Assembly (NCBI GenBank): GCA_024449915.1
Contig: JAMZAV010001717.1
Location: forward strand, 165,012 to 229,011
Length of the DNA stretch: 64,000 nucleotides
Origin: Sweltsa coloradensis
Taxonomy: Eukaryota; Arthropoda; Insecta; Plecoptera; Chloroperlidae
Reading direction: 5' to 3'
Shown here: in pieces, positions 21,846 through 33,110 of the stretch
Layout: each line of letters starts with the position of its first letter
Numbering within the stretch: position 1 is the stretch's first letter
Notes under the pieces: generated by a model
Database searches by the model: none
Told to the model about the DNA's origin: nothing
Seen by the model: only the letters and a program-made list of their open reading frames with translations
Made by a program: the position numbers and the translations under genes

Positions 21846-22886
21846 CTTGAGATCAGCCACCCAGCTGTCTGTGTGTGCGTGAAGAAAATGCAGTTCTTTG
21901 AGTTCCGGCAAAAATTCGGGTATCATCAAGGTTATCTCATTAAGGTCACTTGTTTCGGAAAATATCTGTAGGCTGGTGAGTTTGCTGCACCCCTTTATGA
22001 TGCTCTCCACCCCACTGCGGTTCAACCGAACCTGGCATTCAAGCAGCTCCGACCCGGCCACAAGATACAGGTCGGTCAGGTTCTTCAGGTTCGCACCTAT
22101 TATCACAGCTGTTTCATCATTAAAGTCGCAGTCATGAAGGCTGAAGAGAAGTCAGGTCTTTTAAAGCACCGTTAGAAAACATGTCTGTCCACGTGGTCGC
22201 GGAAGCCCATTGAGACAATAATTTATCTTGAGACGACGTAGACTTGACATGTTGGCAATTGATAGGAGGCATTGCCCAGAGAGTGGGTCACCACCATTTA
22301 TGGCCAAGTCTTCCAGTTGGCTACACTTGGTGATGGCGTTTACAGCCTCCAAAGTCCTGACTTCACCCGTCACGTGCAGTACGCGCAGAGTCCCACGTAG
22401 CTGGTCACACAGTGATATCACATCTGAGTTCGTCATGGGGGGGTTCATATAGTTACATATATACAGTTCCTCGAGGGACACGCAGAATCTTAAGAGATCA
22501 GATAGAGGCATGTAATTCTGTCCTGTCAGAGTCACAACTTGCAAATGAGCGAGCATTGCGACCAAGTCACTGTATACAAACTTATGTGCGACTCTGTTAC
22601 TCAACGCATCAAGTTCTGAACATGTCTTGATCGTCTTTCTGATGTGCTCCTCATCAAAATAAGAGGAAGTGAACGATGATTCAGAATTTAGGTACAATAC
22701 GAGATCTTCGGTAATTCTCTCACCTTCTAGTGTCCCAGACACGTTGTATAGTGCGCGATCCCAGTGTAGACGCTCCCACTGTGTACAGACCTTGGACACA
22801 GTATTGCAGACCTCGCCGAGATTTAGGTAGGAGAAGATGTGAATCAGTACCTCGTCAGGTAATGACTGGATGTTAGATTGAGACAT
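21804..22886 (-). pseudogene. F-box / leucine-rich-repeat protein, intronless, two compensating frameshifts
   Basis: On the - strand the frame starts at 22886 with M-S-Q-S-N and shows a clear F-box at residues ~6-45 (L-P-D-E-V-L-I-H-I-F-S-Y-L, then W-E-R-L-H-W). Leucine-rich repeats follow, about 25 residues each (for example L-E-E-L-Y-I-C, L-R-V-L-H-V, L-E-D-L-A-I, L-R-R-L-K-I-N). F-box/LRR proteins bring substrates to SCF ubiquitin ligases through Skp1. The frame stops at 22161, but LRR-like coding continues in another frame (N-G-A-L-K-D-L-T-S-L-Q) and returns to the original frame at about 22140 (H-D-C-D-F-N-D), ending at 21804. The two shifts, near 22215 and 22140, cancel. It lies antisense inside SVIL intron 3 and has no introns, so it may be a retrocopy, or a real gene with assembly errors. 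Confidence 0.75.
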
Positions 22887-23114
22887 AATGAGGTGACGGT
22901 GTTGTGGCTTCTAATTTGTATCGTTATCCTTTCAAAGTTACGCTTGTTCTTTCATCTTGTAATTCACAAATATCGGTGTAATTAAAATACTATACGAGTT
23001 AAATACTTACACTTTTGTTTACAAAATGTAACTTATTGTGCACGAATTGCATATTAAGCAGTATGTTGTTATTTCCCTTGTTTTCAACAATGTATTAAGT
23101 CACAGCTTGCTTTA

Positions 23115-23187
23115 GTAGGAGGCACCGCCTGCTCGAATGGGATTTGGGTCCATCCCATTCGAGCTTCGAGCAGGCGGTGGTAGGAGG
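23115..23187. mobile_element. 57-bp palindromic mini-element, copy A, with 8-bp target duplication
   Basis: The element 23123-23179 starts caccgcctgctcgaatggga and ends with the inverted form (cgagcaggcggtg). It is flanked by the perfect direct repeat gtaggagg (23115-23122 and 23180-23187). A second copy with a different 8-bp duplication is at 46660-46732. The central part is inverted relative to the second copy. Eight-bp duplications are typical of hAT elements, so this may be a minimal hAT-type MITE; this family link is inference. Confidence 0.85.
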
Positions 23188-23475
23188 ATATCAAGGTTCC
23201 CTGTATCTACTCCTAGAGGAGGTCTTGCGAACTGCCTGTGCGCGGCAGCGAAGCCTAGCGGAAATCTAGGGGACCACGGGAGGATATCAAGGTCCCCTGT
23301 ATCTACTCCTAGCGGAGGTCTTGCGAACTGCCTGTGCGCGGCAGCGAAGCCTAGCGGGAATCTAGGGGACCACGGGAGGATATCAAGGTCCCCTGTATCT
23401 ACTCCTAGCGGAGGTCTTGAGAACTGCCTGTGCGCGGCAGCGAAGCCTAGCGGAAATCTAGGGGACCACGGGAGG
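23183..23475. repeat. 96-bp minisatellite x3
   Basis: The unit ggaggatatcaaggtcccct onward starts at 23183, 23279, 23375 and (partial) 23471 with few differences. Because 96 is divisible by three, a 120-codon open frame spans it with a 32-residue repeat; high nucleotide identity between units and no splice context argue against coding. Its first unit begins within the target duplication of the palindromic mini-element. Confidence 0.9.
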
Positions 23476-23643
23476 ATATCAACTATCGAGGGCCATTAAA
23501 GCCCATAGAGGTCTTACTAATAGACGTATCAAAGTCTACGGTATTTGACAACAAACTTTCCAAAGAGTCACAGAGGCAGAGAGAGTTTACTCTCTCATAC
23601 GCTTCCCAAGTACCGGGCTTCACGTCCATGTAAGTATATTACT

Positions 23644-24260
23644 AGGAAAACGTTTAAGTCCCGCCGCGTTGTTGGATGAGCGTATATGGTGCATTGAGCT
23701 GCCATGTATTACGCGGATTTTCTGTTGTTCTGTGAAAAAATCATTACTTAATTGAAGATTTTTTCAAATTAAATAAAATTAAATAAAAAATTAACTGAAT
23801 TTTTATAATTAAATTAAATTAAATAAAAAATTAACTTAATTTTTTAAATTATTCATAATTTTTTAAAAGAAAAAAATCGTAAAATTGCAATTTTCATAAG
23901 AAATAATTATTCGATTGTGCTCAAATTTAACACGAATATATTAATTCATGAAATTAAGGTTCTGTAAAAAAATCATTACAATAGAATAAAGCATGTAGGT
24001 GTTACTTATAAGTCAAAGAACTGTTTAAAAAAAGAAAAAAACGTAAAATTTCGATATTCATGTGAAATAATTTTTTGATTGTACTCAAAATCGTGGCAGT
24101 TCTAAGTTCAAAGATTTCGAAGGTCTTCATAAAATTTCATCGCAATCGGAGTATCGGTTTAGCCGGAATCGTGCAAAAAAAACATTCCGGATTTTTTTCT
24201 CCAGTGGAGTAGAATGGAATCTTCGCTTCGCTCGCTACGCTCATCCAACAACCTTCTACC
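23644..24260. mobile_element. Dispersed element with ggatgagc / gctcatcc ends, copy 1
   Basis: The left end aggaaaacgtttaagtcccgccgcg..ttggatgagcg and right end tcgctacgctcatccaaca are roughly inverted. The interior is very A/T rich with cgtaaaattg..caattttcat and ttcgaaggtcttcat. Copies: 26704-27270 (same orientation) and 31880-32818 (inverted). No protein is encoded. Confidence 0.65.
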
Positions 24261-24310
24261 TGAAGCGGGAATCGAACTCAGCACCTCTGGATCAGAAGCC
24301 GGGGCTCTAG
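24240..24310 (-). mobile_element. tRNA-like segment
   Basis: On the - strand the B-box gagttcgattcccgc and an upstream tagctagagc A-box-like motif are present at tRNA spacing. The stems are imperfect; probably a SINE head. Confidence 0.45.
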
Positions 24311-24656
24311 CTACGAGAACAACTACAACTTCGTGTTAACTTGTTTAGGTGGGTAGGAGGTGCGAACAATGGCCACCTACTATATAGAGACCGCTAAACA
24401 CCGACCAATCAAGCTGGAAACGATCTTACCCACGGGCGGTGGCAGAATCCACACGGCTTATTCGGAACAGCATTGGCTAGTTTGCTAGAACCGCTTTCAA
24501 TCCACCTTTTACACAATCTTAAACCACAAATTAATGAACTTCAGAAGTTGAAAGTGTTCTGCCAAAAGCGGGACCTTTTGTATTTTTTTTTACCGTGGGA
24601 ATTAAACCTGTGATATTGTGCAATTTTAGCCCCTCTTCAGGTGAACTATGCATCCT

Positions 24657-24924
24657 ACTAGGAAATTGCCAAAGTCGTTGTAAGACGAGTGAGCGAGTCA
24701 TGTGTTGAGTACCCGGTAAAATTTGCATTTTAGTTCATTGATATATTAATTATAAATGATAGGTTTTTAGTTTAGTTGGAATAAGAGTGCGTTAACTGTA
24801 AGACCATAATGCTTCACTCTAACAGGCTAGAGAGGAAATCTAGCCTTAGGTAGGGGGAGGAAAGGGAATGTTCCCGGGTGTTCTACACATGGATCGCTCA
24901 CTCGTCTATTTGGCGTTTTCCTAG
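24657..24924. mobile_element. Palindromic MITE, copy 3
   Basis: The arms ctaggaaattgccaaagtcg..agacgagtgagcgag and ctcgtctatttggcgttttcctag match the copies at 17434 and 20133. The shared box is on the - strand at 24786-24820. Confidence 0.75.
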
Positions 24925-25034
24925 TGTATAACACTGAAGTTTCGGTATGATTTCACATATATCCTTGTCACGGTCAATAATATAACTACGAAAACATCAT
25001 TGGTATAAAAAAATAATGCTACACATAGATTTTC

Positions 25035-25290
25035 AGGGTTGGTTGGCCTTAAATGTAATTTTCTCCACTGAAAATCAGTTCTGTGACTTGAGTGGGTAGA
25101 CTCTTAATACAAAATGTATTTTACTTAGATGAGCTCAAAACAAGGATGATGCGTTCCCGAAAACATCATTGGTATCAAAAAATAATGCTACACATAGATT
25201 TACAGGGTTGGCTTGGTCTGCTTTAAATGTAATATGCCCCACTGAGAATTAATTCTGAGACTTGAGTGGGTAGACTCTAAATACGGATGT
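25035..25290 (+). repeat. Two direct copies of the common 3' tail module
   Basis: The tail module (ggttgg..ctt.aaatgtaat, ccccactga, gagtgggtagactc) occurs at 25035-25120 and 25200-25290, each preceded by cgaaaacatcattggtat and a short A-rich stretch. The copy is therefore a ~165-bp tandem duplication. Confidence 0.75.
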
Positions 25291-25984
25291 ATTGCGATTG
25301 CGATGCGTTCCCTCGTATTTTGTCCACCCCTGCATTGTCCCTATTGCCGAGTGTCTGGCTGGAGTGACCCGGCCTGGATGCTGCCTCTCAAGTGGGTCAC
25401 GGTGTGGGAGTGCCCCGGTGACCCAGTCTCCTGGGGTAGGTCATGGTGCACGGTCGTCATGGCAACAGGTGCATGCATGGCGCGGCTCGCCCGGGCTGGA
25501 ACCCACGCAGGGATGCAGTTGTCTGCAACTAGTTTACCCTGTGAGGAAGGACGACCGCCAACATTACAACCACGCTAAATTAGATATTTTTTGTAATTTC
25601 TCACAATAAGCCACGCAAAATTGATAAGTGGATAATAATAGGCCCCATGTAGTTTTGTTAGAATACGCTGCAAGAATGTTTTTTTCAAATATTATAATCA
25701 GTGGCGTTTTTAATTACAGAATAAATCAATTTAATTTCATCCGTATGCCTAATTAAAATCACTGCTGATCAAATTATTTGATTTTTTTTAACGAAAATAC
25801 ATGGGGCCTATTATCCCGGGATCTCCTTTTTTATTTTGCGTGGCTTTTTGTGAGATCACAGTCACAGTTGTGTCGGTGTAAGCTAATTTGTATAAACTTA
25901 TTCTTCGCGTTTTTTTTCTTTCGAATTTTGGATAAGTGATAGTAGGTAATTTTTTGAAGATAATTTTGATTTTGATTTTGATAT

Positions 25985-26235
25985 TGCGGCTTTTCGAGAC
26001 GATGAGCGGAGGAGGGGAAACCCGGCACCGGCACGTAGCCTACTCTTTTCGAAAAGTACCAAGGGGATCAACGGCTGTACGTCCCATCCGAAAGGACGGT
26101 GTAACCTTGACAGTCATATAGATTCCTCCACTTCCCCGGACTGCCGAGCAGACGTCGAGGAGAACGAAGCCGTTACACTAGCTTTTGAACCCTCCGTCTG
26201 CTCTAACCAGCGGTATACGTGTGTCTCAGGACGTT
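25985..26235 (-). mobile_element. SINE of the shared-body family with tRNA-like head
   Basis: On the - strand it reads a tRNA-like head (ggttagagcagacggagggttcaaa), then gctagtgtaacggcttcgtt and the family body (tggaggaatctatatgactg, cctttcggatgggacgtac, gtttcccctcctcc). It matches 54870-55030 from agctagtgtaacgg onward but not upstream of it, where the 54.8-kb copy has a 5S-like head. Confidence 0.7.
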
Positions 26236-26703
26236 CACCCACTGATACCATCAAACCTACAGTGTTGCAATTTGTTTTGGCTTCAGTCGATTTTCGTCAA
26301 GTTTTGACTGGATCATATTAGCATTTATAGTAACAGTCCAACTTTGCTACGTTCTACTGACCAGATTGTGCGTCCTCGCGCTAACCCTCATTTCTGGGCA
26401 TGTTCACAGTTAGGTCCTCGTGCACCGGAAGCTGTCGCGCCGGAAGTAGGAAGCACAGCTAGGCCGTGACGTCATCAAGTCACGTATCTCTGTGTTGTCT
26501 GGCTGAATGCGTTTACAGTTCGTGTTTTCTAACTTTACCTCTAAAAACCGCGAACCATTGTCTGACACTAACACAGACAGTTTCCCACGATGTTGTTACA
26601 ATAGACGGTTACTCCGTTTGTCGTGCAATGTTTCAGTAAAAAGACAAACTGGGATGAATGAGTGTTTGTTACCTTACGAACCTACTTATTGTATTTGTAT
26701 TTT

Positions 26704-27270
26704 CCTAGGAAAACGCTAAGTCCCGTCGCGTTGATGGATGAGCTTTTTTGTAAGTTTTTAGTTTGCGTGGGATCTCTTTACTTATCAAGTGCTTTTTGAA
26801 CGCATTGTAGGTGATTGTTGTCAAGTTTCTATTGTTTCTTGTCAATTGTTATGCAAATACCTCAAAAAACTTAATTTAAAACCTTTATTTATATGGTTCC
26901 TGGATAATTTTTTCAACTTTTTCTTTCAAAAAGCAATACATCACCATTACCTTACTGTACATGTAAAATATGAACGTTGTAGCCCCACCCGTTTGGTCAG
27001 AATCGGCCCAAATGTCACGAAAATATCGCACTAAAAATCGAAAAAAATCGTAAAGTACGATATCCATGAGAAATATTTCTTCGATTGTACCCAAAAACGT
27101 GGCAAGTCTAAGTTCAGAGATTTCGAAGGTCCTTTCCCCTCAAATTTTCATCAAGATCTCATATGCCGTTTGCCCGGTAGCGTGCGAACAAACAGACAAA
27201 AAAAAACATTGGAGCTAAATTTTTTTAGGGGTCAGTGAAATTGAAGTCTTCGTTTCGCTCATCCAATTAT
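26704..27270. mobile_element. Dispersed element with ggatgagc / gctcatcc ends, copy 2
   Basis: The left end cctaggaaaacgctaagtcc..cgttgatggatgagc and right end cttcgtttcgctcatccaa match the copy at 23644. The interior includes ttcgaaggtcctttcccctc and a gtgcgaacaaacagac motif near the right end. Confidence 0.65.
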
Positions 27271-27354
27271 GTGCTCGAAGGAAACTATAAGAACCCGATT
27301 CAAAGAAGTTCGCCGAAGTTCGACTTCCATCTTGCTTATTATTGTTTCACTTAT

Positions 27355-27600
27355 ACTTGGCGGGAATCGAGCCCCTAATTGCGGATACTTCCATGTGATC
27401 ATATCTTTAATTTAAAGGCGCGCCAACCGTTAGGTCATAATGCGCCACTCTAACTTGGGAGGTGTTGTGAGGACAGATCCGTGCTGTTCAGATCCAGCCA
27501 CAGCCAAGGGAAGGAAGGGTTCGTTTCTCACGTCGCGGTCGTCTTTACCATCGTTCGTACGTCGTTGTCAAGGGCAGGGGTTGGTTTGGATTTTAATGTG
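27355..27600 (-). mobile_element. SINE-like repeat with B-box and shared 40-bp box
   Basis: A minus-strand B-box-like sequence (gctcgattcccgccaag) at 27358-27375 and the shared box on the - strand at 27416-27450 (gttagagtggcgcattatg) are followed by a block related to 55620-55700 (gatccagccacagccaaggg, cgtcgcggtcgtctttacc). Confidence 0.5.
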
Positions 27601-28320
27601 CATATGACTTCATGTTTCTCAAAATTTTGTCTTCCTTGTGCTCTAATGAAATTCTTTAGTTTGGTAATGCGTATATTATATTCTCTGTGCAACAACAACA
27701 TCGTATTTATTTTGACTGATCAAGTAGATTAAAAAAGGCAGCACTTTGTTTTAAAAATTATAAAGTTACACTATTGCTCCTTTATAGTCCCAGTGTACCA
27801 TTAGCATGATCTTTTGGCATGGCTGCGTCAGGTGTTGGAATTCATAATATGTCACAATTCATATATTTTATCAGATCATCATCAGTTTGTACTTATATGA
27901 ATCCAATCAACGATTGCCATTTAAATTTCCGTACTAATATTGAGTAATTTATCATTGTTTGAGGGCTGCGGTTCAATGCACACAACATGATGTATACTAG
28001 CTCCAATGAAAGAATGCAGATGCTTGAATAGTTGACAAAGTTGTTATGTTGGGTAAACAATTTCGAGCTATCTGCATTCTTTCGTTGGAACCACTATAGA
28101 ACAACCCAGCATAGTACATGAAGTATTCCCGTCTCTGCTCCATTAGCTCGAGAGGTGATCCTTGCAATCACCTCGACGCCTCTTCAATGCACCAGCGCCT
28201 GCATGTTGAACAACAAGGCTGTAGTGCACCTCTCGGTAAAGTGCAGGGGCACTCGTACTCTGTGATGTTTGAAGCATTCTGTCTGTCTGGTTGAGATTGC
28301 GAGGCATACACACTTGTCTA

Positions 28321-28550
28321 GCGCTCCTCCACTACTAGTGAGGGCTTTGTGCCAGCATCACATCTCCACACTTCGTCTCAGGAGGCATTGCCTTATAGCG
28401 CTCCTCTACTACTAGTGAGAGCTTTGTGCCAGCATCACATCTCCACACTTCGTCTTACTAGGCATTGCCTTATAGCGCTCCTCTACTACTAGTGAGGGCT
28501 TTGTACCAGCATCACATCTCCACACTTCGTCTCAGGAGGCATTGCCTTCC
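28321..28550 (+). repeat. 77-bp minisatellite x3
   Basis: The unit gcgctcctctactactagtg, then agggctttgtgccagcatca and ctccacacttcgtctcagga, starts at 28321, 28398 and 28475 with few differences. Confidence 0.9.
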
Positions 28551-28859
28551 TATATTTGCAAAGACAGGTCTAACATCACCTTTATCAAGGATGCTCAAGT
28601 CACTCAAGTACAGAATTTCGATGTTCAGTTTAAATTTATCTGACAAATAACTCGCTAATGAAGTAATTTCTATGCGTCTGATTAGTGGTTGTCATAGTGA
28701 TAACGAGTTACATGACAGCTAAAATTGGCCCTTATTGACTTCCGTAATACGTATCCAGTGCCACTCCCACGCACACATACTCACTCGAATGTAGGGTTCG
28801 GTGCTGTGGAGAGTATTTGGCTAATCGAGACGAAGGGAGGGATGTAAGGGCTACCAACC

Positions 28860-29085
28860 AGCCTCAAGCGTATGGGGAGGGCAGGGGTTCCCCCACGTCG
28901 TGGTCGTCTCCGTCTGTGTCATCATCCGTCCGTGTTGTCATTGTCGTCGCCGTCGGGGAGGTAGTCAAAGGGAAGGGGAAAGTTCCCCGACGACGACCCA
29001 GAGCTCGCCATTAGTTTCTGGGAGAAAAACTCCCTAATCACGGGCCAAACCACGAGAAGGTTGCGAGTTGGAATTTGATGGTCCT
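28860..29085 (+). repeat. Dispersed repeat, near-identical to 55625-55845
   Basis: Both copies run gtatggggagggcaggggtt, cgtcgtggtcgtc, gtgttgtcattgtcgtcgcc, aagttccccgacgacgaccc, gagctcgccattagttt, and end gttgcgagttgga.tttgatgg. The two copies are 27 kb apart in the same orientation and have diverged little, so one is probably recent. Confidence 0.85.
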
Positions 29086-29399
29086 GTGGAGGACTGGGTC
29101 TGTGGCTGGGTCTAAGTCCCACTCGGTTTGAGTCCGAGTGAATGCACCATTCGGTCACCCAGTCCTAGGTCTGGGTCACTGCCGCGTGAAAGTGTTCTGG
29201 CTCCCTGCCCGGTGTACACACCCAGTGCACCTGACGGGCTGCTCGCTTGCTGCACCAGGGCGGTGATGGCACAGATGCTCTCGCTCTCACCTCTGATCTC
29301 ATCACGGCCAACAACAACGAGAGGAGAAACTCGCGCGTGTTCTTAAAGGTCCCACTGTCTTGGGTTCGATGCCGGGAGCCATCTATCGAAAATACCATT

Positions 29400-29910
29400 G
29401 CATTGTCAATAATTGAGTAGTATCAGGCGCGTAGGAACGTTTTTGAATGTTGGGGGGGGGGGGGGGTGTCGGGGGGCAAATTAACTGGTAGATTTGGTGG
29501 GCGGCAGCTGGGGTCTGGGACGAAGCCCCAGACCCGCCGGAGACCTTTCGGCGAATGCGAACAAAATTATCACCTTACTACAGTGTTATTTCGTCATTTT
29601 TTAACTGCACTCGAACTCTGTAAACGATGTTTTACAGCAACTATCGACTATCTAAAAACTAAAAAAATGAACTTGAAAATTGAAATGGCCCATTTTAGTA
29701 AATTTCAATTATGTAATGACGAACCATAAAGGCAAACATATACGTTTTACCAAGGTGACTGTCGAATTGTATAGTGTGTGTGCATATTTACTACGGAAAT
29801 CCTGGGATGAATATTTAACTCACGTTAGTTTTGCCCCTCCAGCCCCCCTTGGCCAAACGTTGGGGGCGTTGCCCCCCCCCCCAAATTATAACCCCCAAAT
29901 GATTAAAATG
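29400..29910. mobile_element. Repeat bounded by poly-G and poly-C tracts
   Basis: It begins near gcgcgtaggaacgtttttgaa followed by a ~16-bp G run (29450-29466) and ends with gggggcgttgccccccccc (29866-29882). Just inside the left end is the palindromic ggggtctgggacgaagcccc, which recurs at ~56272-56295. No protein is supported. Confidence 0.5.
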
Positions 29911-30189
29911 TAAAATATCATATAATCATTTGAAACGGAGTCGATGGACCAAACCCACTGAACACTAATACAAAATTTATGACAGTTTTGTTATTGATCC
30001 TCTCAGAAAATATATATTTCCTGTTCACAATAATTGTTTTTCAATATTTAATCAGCAAATCAAGTCATCACTAGTTAGACGCGCCCTATAGCACCCGTGA
30101 TCAAGCTATGTGACCCTACCTCGTGAATATTAAGCTACCTAAGCAGCCTCGCACTTGGTTTTAATTAGTGTGAGTGGTTTTCAAGCGCG

Positions 30190-30487
30190 TGACCTTTGAA
30201 GGTGCCCGTGTCACGTGTAGTCCGTAGACCTCGCGTGACCTTTGACACGCGACATTTCGTCGGGCCAGGTGAAAGTGACGAACTATGCATAAACCCAATC
30301 TGACCTGTGACCCGGCAGTTTCGGTTGGTTTGCGCTGAAAGTGACGTCTGAGAAAGTTCGGCGACCTTTGACGTGGATCACGACTCCCGCTAATATGCAT
30401 TTATATGAAAGTGAAATGACGAGGGCGATGTTGGATAATGTGCACGAAAGCTGAAAGTGAAGATGAGCTTGAGCATGGTACTTTCAC
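30190..30487. promoter_or_regulatory. Cluster of nuclear-receptor-like and IRF/ISRE-like sites
   Basis: TGACCTTTGA, a half-site form used by RXR/HNF4/COUP-type receptors, occurs at 30190-30199 and 30236-30245, with CGACCTTTGA at 30362-30371. GAAAGTGA occurs at 30271, 30337, 30407 and 30453, with its complement at ~30480-30487; the 30407 copy extends to GAAAGTGAAA, which fits the GAAANNGAAA core of IRF sites. The segment is not obviously part of a repeat seen elsewhere in the window. It could be an intronic enhancer of SVIL; this is inference from motif density only. Confidence 0.35.
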
Positions 30488-31014
30488 GCTGTGTGCACCT
30501 AGGGTGGTAGACCGCTGCATGGTTGGTTGCCGGGATACACTGCAAGGATGAAATAACCATGTGATAATATACATAAAAGTAGATTATCAACATTAATTGG
30601 GTGTTAAAACAGAAAATTTACGTTATTTTCCTTTTTCTTTTTTGTTTGATTTTGTACCATATATTCATTCATTCATTCATTCATAAAAATCACTTGTTTA
30701 AAGTCTAGGTCATTTATTCTATCAGCTCTCCGTGCTTTTTGTGGACCAATATTTCTACTTGTGTTGTATGTTGAATTTTTAATTGTAAATGTATGTCTGG
30801 GGCAAAAATAGCTAAATATAGCCCTGCTTAGTTTGATTATTTTTTGTAATAATGCCCCTCCCCCGGCCTCCTAAGGAGGTATCATTGAGTTTAATTAAGA
30901 AGGTTAGTTTCAACTATCACTCGAAAAGGTTTCTTTAAATTTTGAACATCTTGATCAAGAATATCTATTATTTCATTGTTTGTGACTATAACTATATATA
31001 TCTCTAATATATTA

Positions 31015-31200
31015 TTATTATATTATTATTTGAAGAGGGTTGTAAACGTCGATCATCTCAACACACTAGGATTGTTAATGTCATCCTTCTCAGTGAAACA
31101 GCCGAGCAGTGAGTAGGGTGCGAGGTGAGCGCTCTGCAGAGGATATGTAATGATTGACATTGCCTAAACAAAAGTAAGGACTTTCTTCGAGTTATCATAT
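31015..31200 (+). repeat. Dispersed repeat family (gggttgtaaacgtcgatc), copy
   Basis: The pattern gagggttgtaaacgtcgatc, atctcaacacactaggat, cagccgagcagtgagtaggg, gcgctctgcagaggata recurs at 35525-35680, 39490-39760 (diverged), 58285-58460 and, inverted, 63290-63410. Confidence 0.8.
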
Positions 31201-31879
31201 AACAGTTGTTCTTTAGGTTTGACTTGGACTTATGTCCGTCAGAGTCGAGTGGAGGCTACGACCAAGTGCTGCCAACTTGACCCAGAACCGTCCAAACTTC
31301 TCCGACGTTATTGCGTGATCTTCAATAAATGCTACATGCAGATTTCTCCACTGATTATACACGTTTACTATCCAAGAAACCTCACAAATCACAACTCAAA
31401 CTAGAACCTGTAAACTTTATTTTTCGATTTATTCAAACTAGATCAGTTTTTGTGTTGGCTTTCCCTATTCTTGGCACCGTCAAGTATAGATACTTTCTGC
31501 TTGATCGCAGCCAGGCGACAGTCTATGTCGGGTAGTAGGTCTCGGGCTATGTGTGTCGAAGTCGTGGTTAGCTCATTGTCAACATTCAGTTGTCACCTAG
31601 CCTCGCATTGTCTGGTTAATTAGCCTATATGAACATTGCACATTGGTGACTATGTGTTAAAGCTTGCACTTGCCATGGTCAAGCGACAGCATGTAAACAC
31701 ATGGCAATCATTTCCACTCTATCGATATAACTAAAAGTGGTCATGTTATTGTGATAATTCATTATATATTGCTTTGCTATTAACATTTACATTTAAATTA
31801 GCATACAAAGTAGTTATTGCCACTTAAGAATCTTGATTACAAGAATTGTGTTTGGCTTGTTGGTGATTACATTTTTGAT

Positions 31880-32818
31880 TGAGCGAGCGAAGCGAGCGTC
31901 TCCACTTGACTCTTATGGCTCGAATGTCTGTTTTTTTTTTTTTTCTGTTACTGCTTCGATACAGGTCGCACCGTTTCTCTGATCGACCTGAAATTTTGCA
32001 CACATGTACATACCACCTAGGCGGGTTGCTGTATAGTTTTGTGGCAAAATCGTTCAAAAAGTTAAAAAGTTACATTAAAGTTAATCGAAAGTTTTTTTTT
32101 CAAACTAAACTGCGACAAAATCTGAGGTGGCCAAATCATTTAGAATGTCCGTCCGATCACGAATATGTTATTTTTATTTTGATCCGATAAGTAGTGTAGA
32201 TGGAAATTACATTATAACAAAGTCCCGTTACCATGGCAACGGAAAGTCGCACAGCTTTTTTGGCTCATGATAGCGGTCAAACGGAGGCTCGGATCGAGTT
32301 GAAATTTTGACCATCCGCAAGTTTCGTTCCCGATTGAATGCCATTAGTTTTGTGGCAAAATCGTTCAAAAAGTTATAAAGTTACATTAAAGTTAATCTAA
32401 AGTTTTTTTTTTTAAACTAAACGGCGACAAAATCTAAGGTAGCCAAATCATTTAGAATGTCCGTCCGGTCACGAATATGTTAATTTTATTTTGATCCGAT
32501 AAGTAGTGTAGATAGCAATTACATTTTAACAAAAGTAACGTTACCATGGCAACGAAAAGTCGCACAAGAATTCTGGTCACTATGTACTGCTACCTAGAAG
32601 AAATCAAGAGTAAAATAGTTTTCCCAAAGAATGATGTCAAGGTCCTCTAGATGGCGGTGGATTTTATCCATTCTCACCTATTTTACAAATTTTCAGCTAA
32701 ATCGGTCAAGACCTTAAAAGACTTATTGGTATGTAACATTATGGGAATGTCGTACTCGGGTCGTGTTGCATGTACCGGTGCTCGCTCAACAACGCGTCCA
32801 ACTGAGCGTTTTCCTAGT
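31880..32818. mobile_element. Dispersed element with internal ~315-bp duplication, copy 3 (inverted)
   Basis: The left end tgagcgagcgaagcgagcg and right end gcgttttcctag place it in the family seen at 23644 and 26704 in the opposite orientation. Inside, a ~230-bp segment from gttttgtggcaaaatcgttc to gttaccatggcaacg occurs twice (about 32035-32265 and 32350-32570), with a 13-bp T run at 31931-31944. Confidence 0.6.
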
Positions 32819-32824
32819 TTAATT

Positions 32825-33110
32825 TGATTTGTATTGCTTAACGTCTCATATTAATGCACTTAGGCTATTCGAGACGATGAGTGGTGATATATGAGGATGA
32901 GGATGAATAGAAGGGAGGAGGGGAAACCCAGTACGGCACGTAACCTACTCCTTTCGTAAAGTCCAAGGGGACCAACGGCTTAACGTCCCATCCGAAAGGA
33001 CGGTGTAACCTTGACGGTCACATAGGTTCCTCCACTAACCCGGACTGCCGAGTAGACGTCGAGGAGAACGAAGCCGTTACACTAGCTCTCGGACTCTCCA
33101 TCTGAATTAC
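32825..33110 (-). mobile_element. SINE of the shared-body family, tRNA-like or truncated head
   Basis: On the - strand it runs from gagtccgagagctagtgtaa through gaggaacctatgtgaccg and cctttcggatgggacg to the tail gagacgttaagcaatacaaatc. The head resembles the 26.2-kb copy (cagaYggagRgtYcRa) rather than the 5S-like head at 54.8 kb. Confidence 0.75.

Noticed and set aside
23137..23499. 120-codon frame with a 32-residue repeat
   Set aside because: It exists because the minisatellite unit (96 bp) is divisible by three; unit identity is equally high at all codon positions and no gene context is present.
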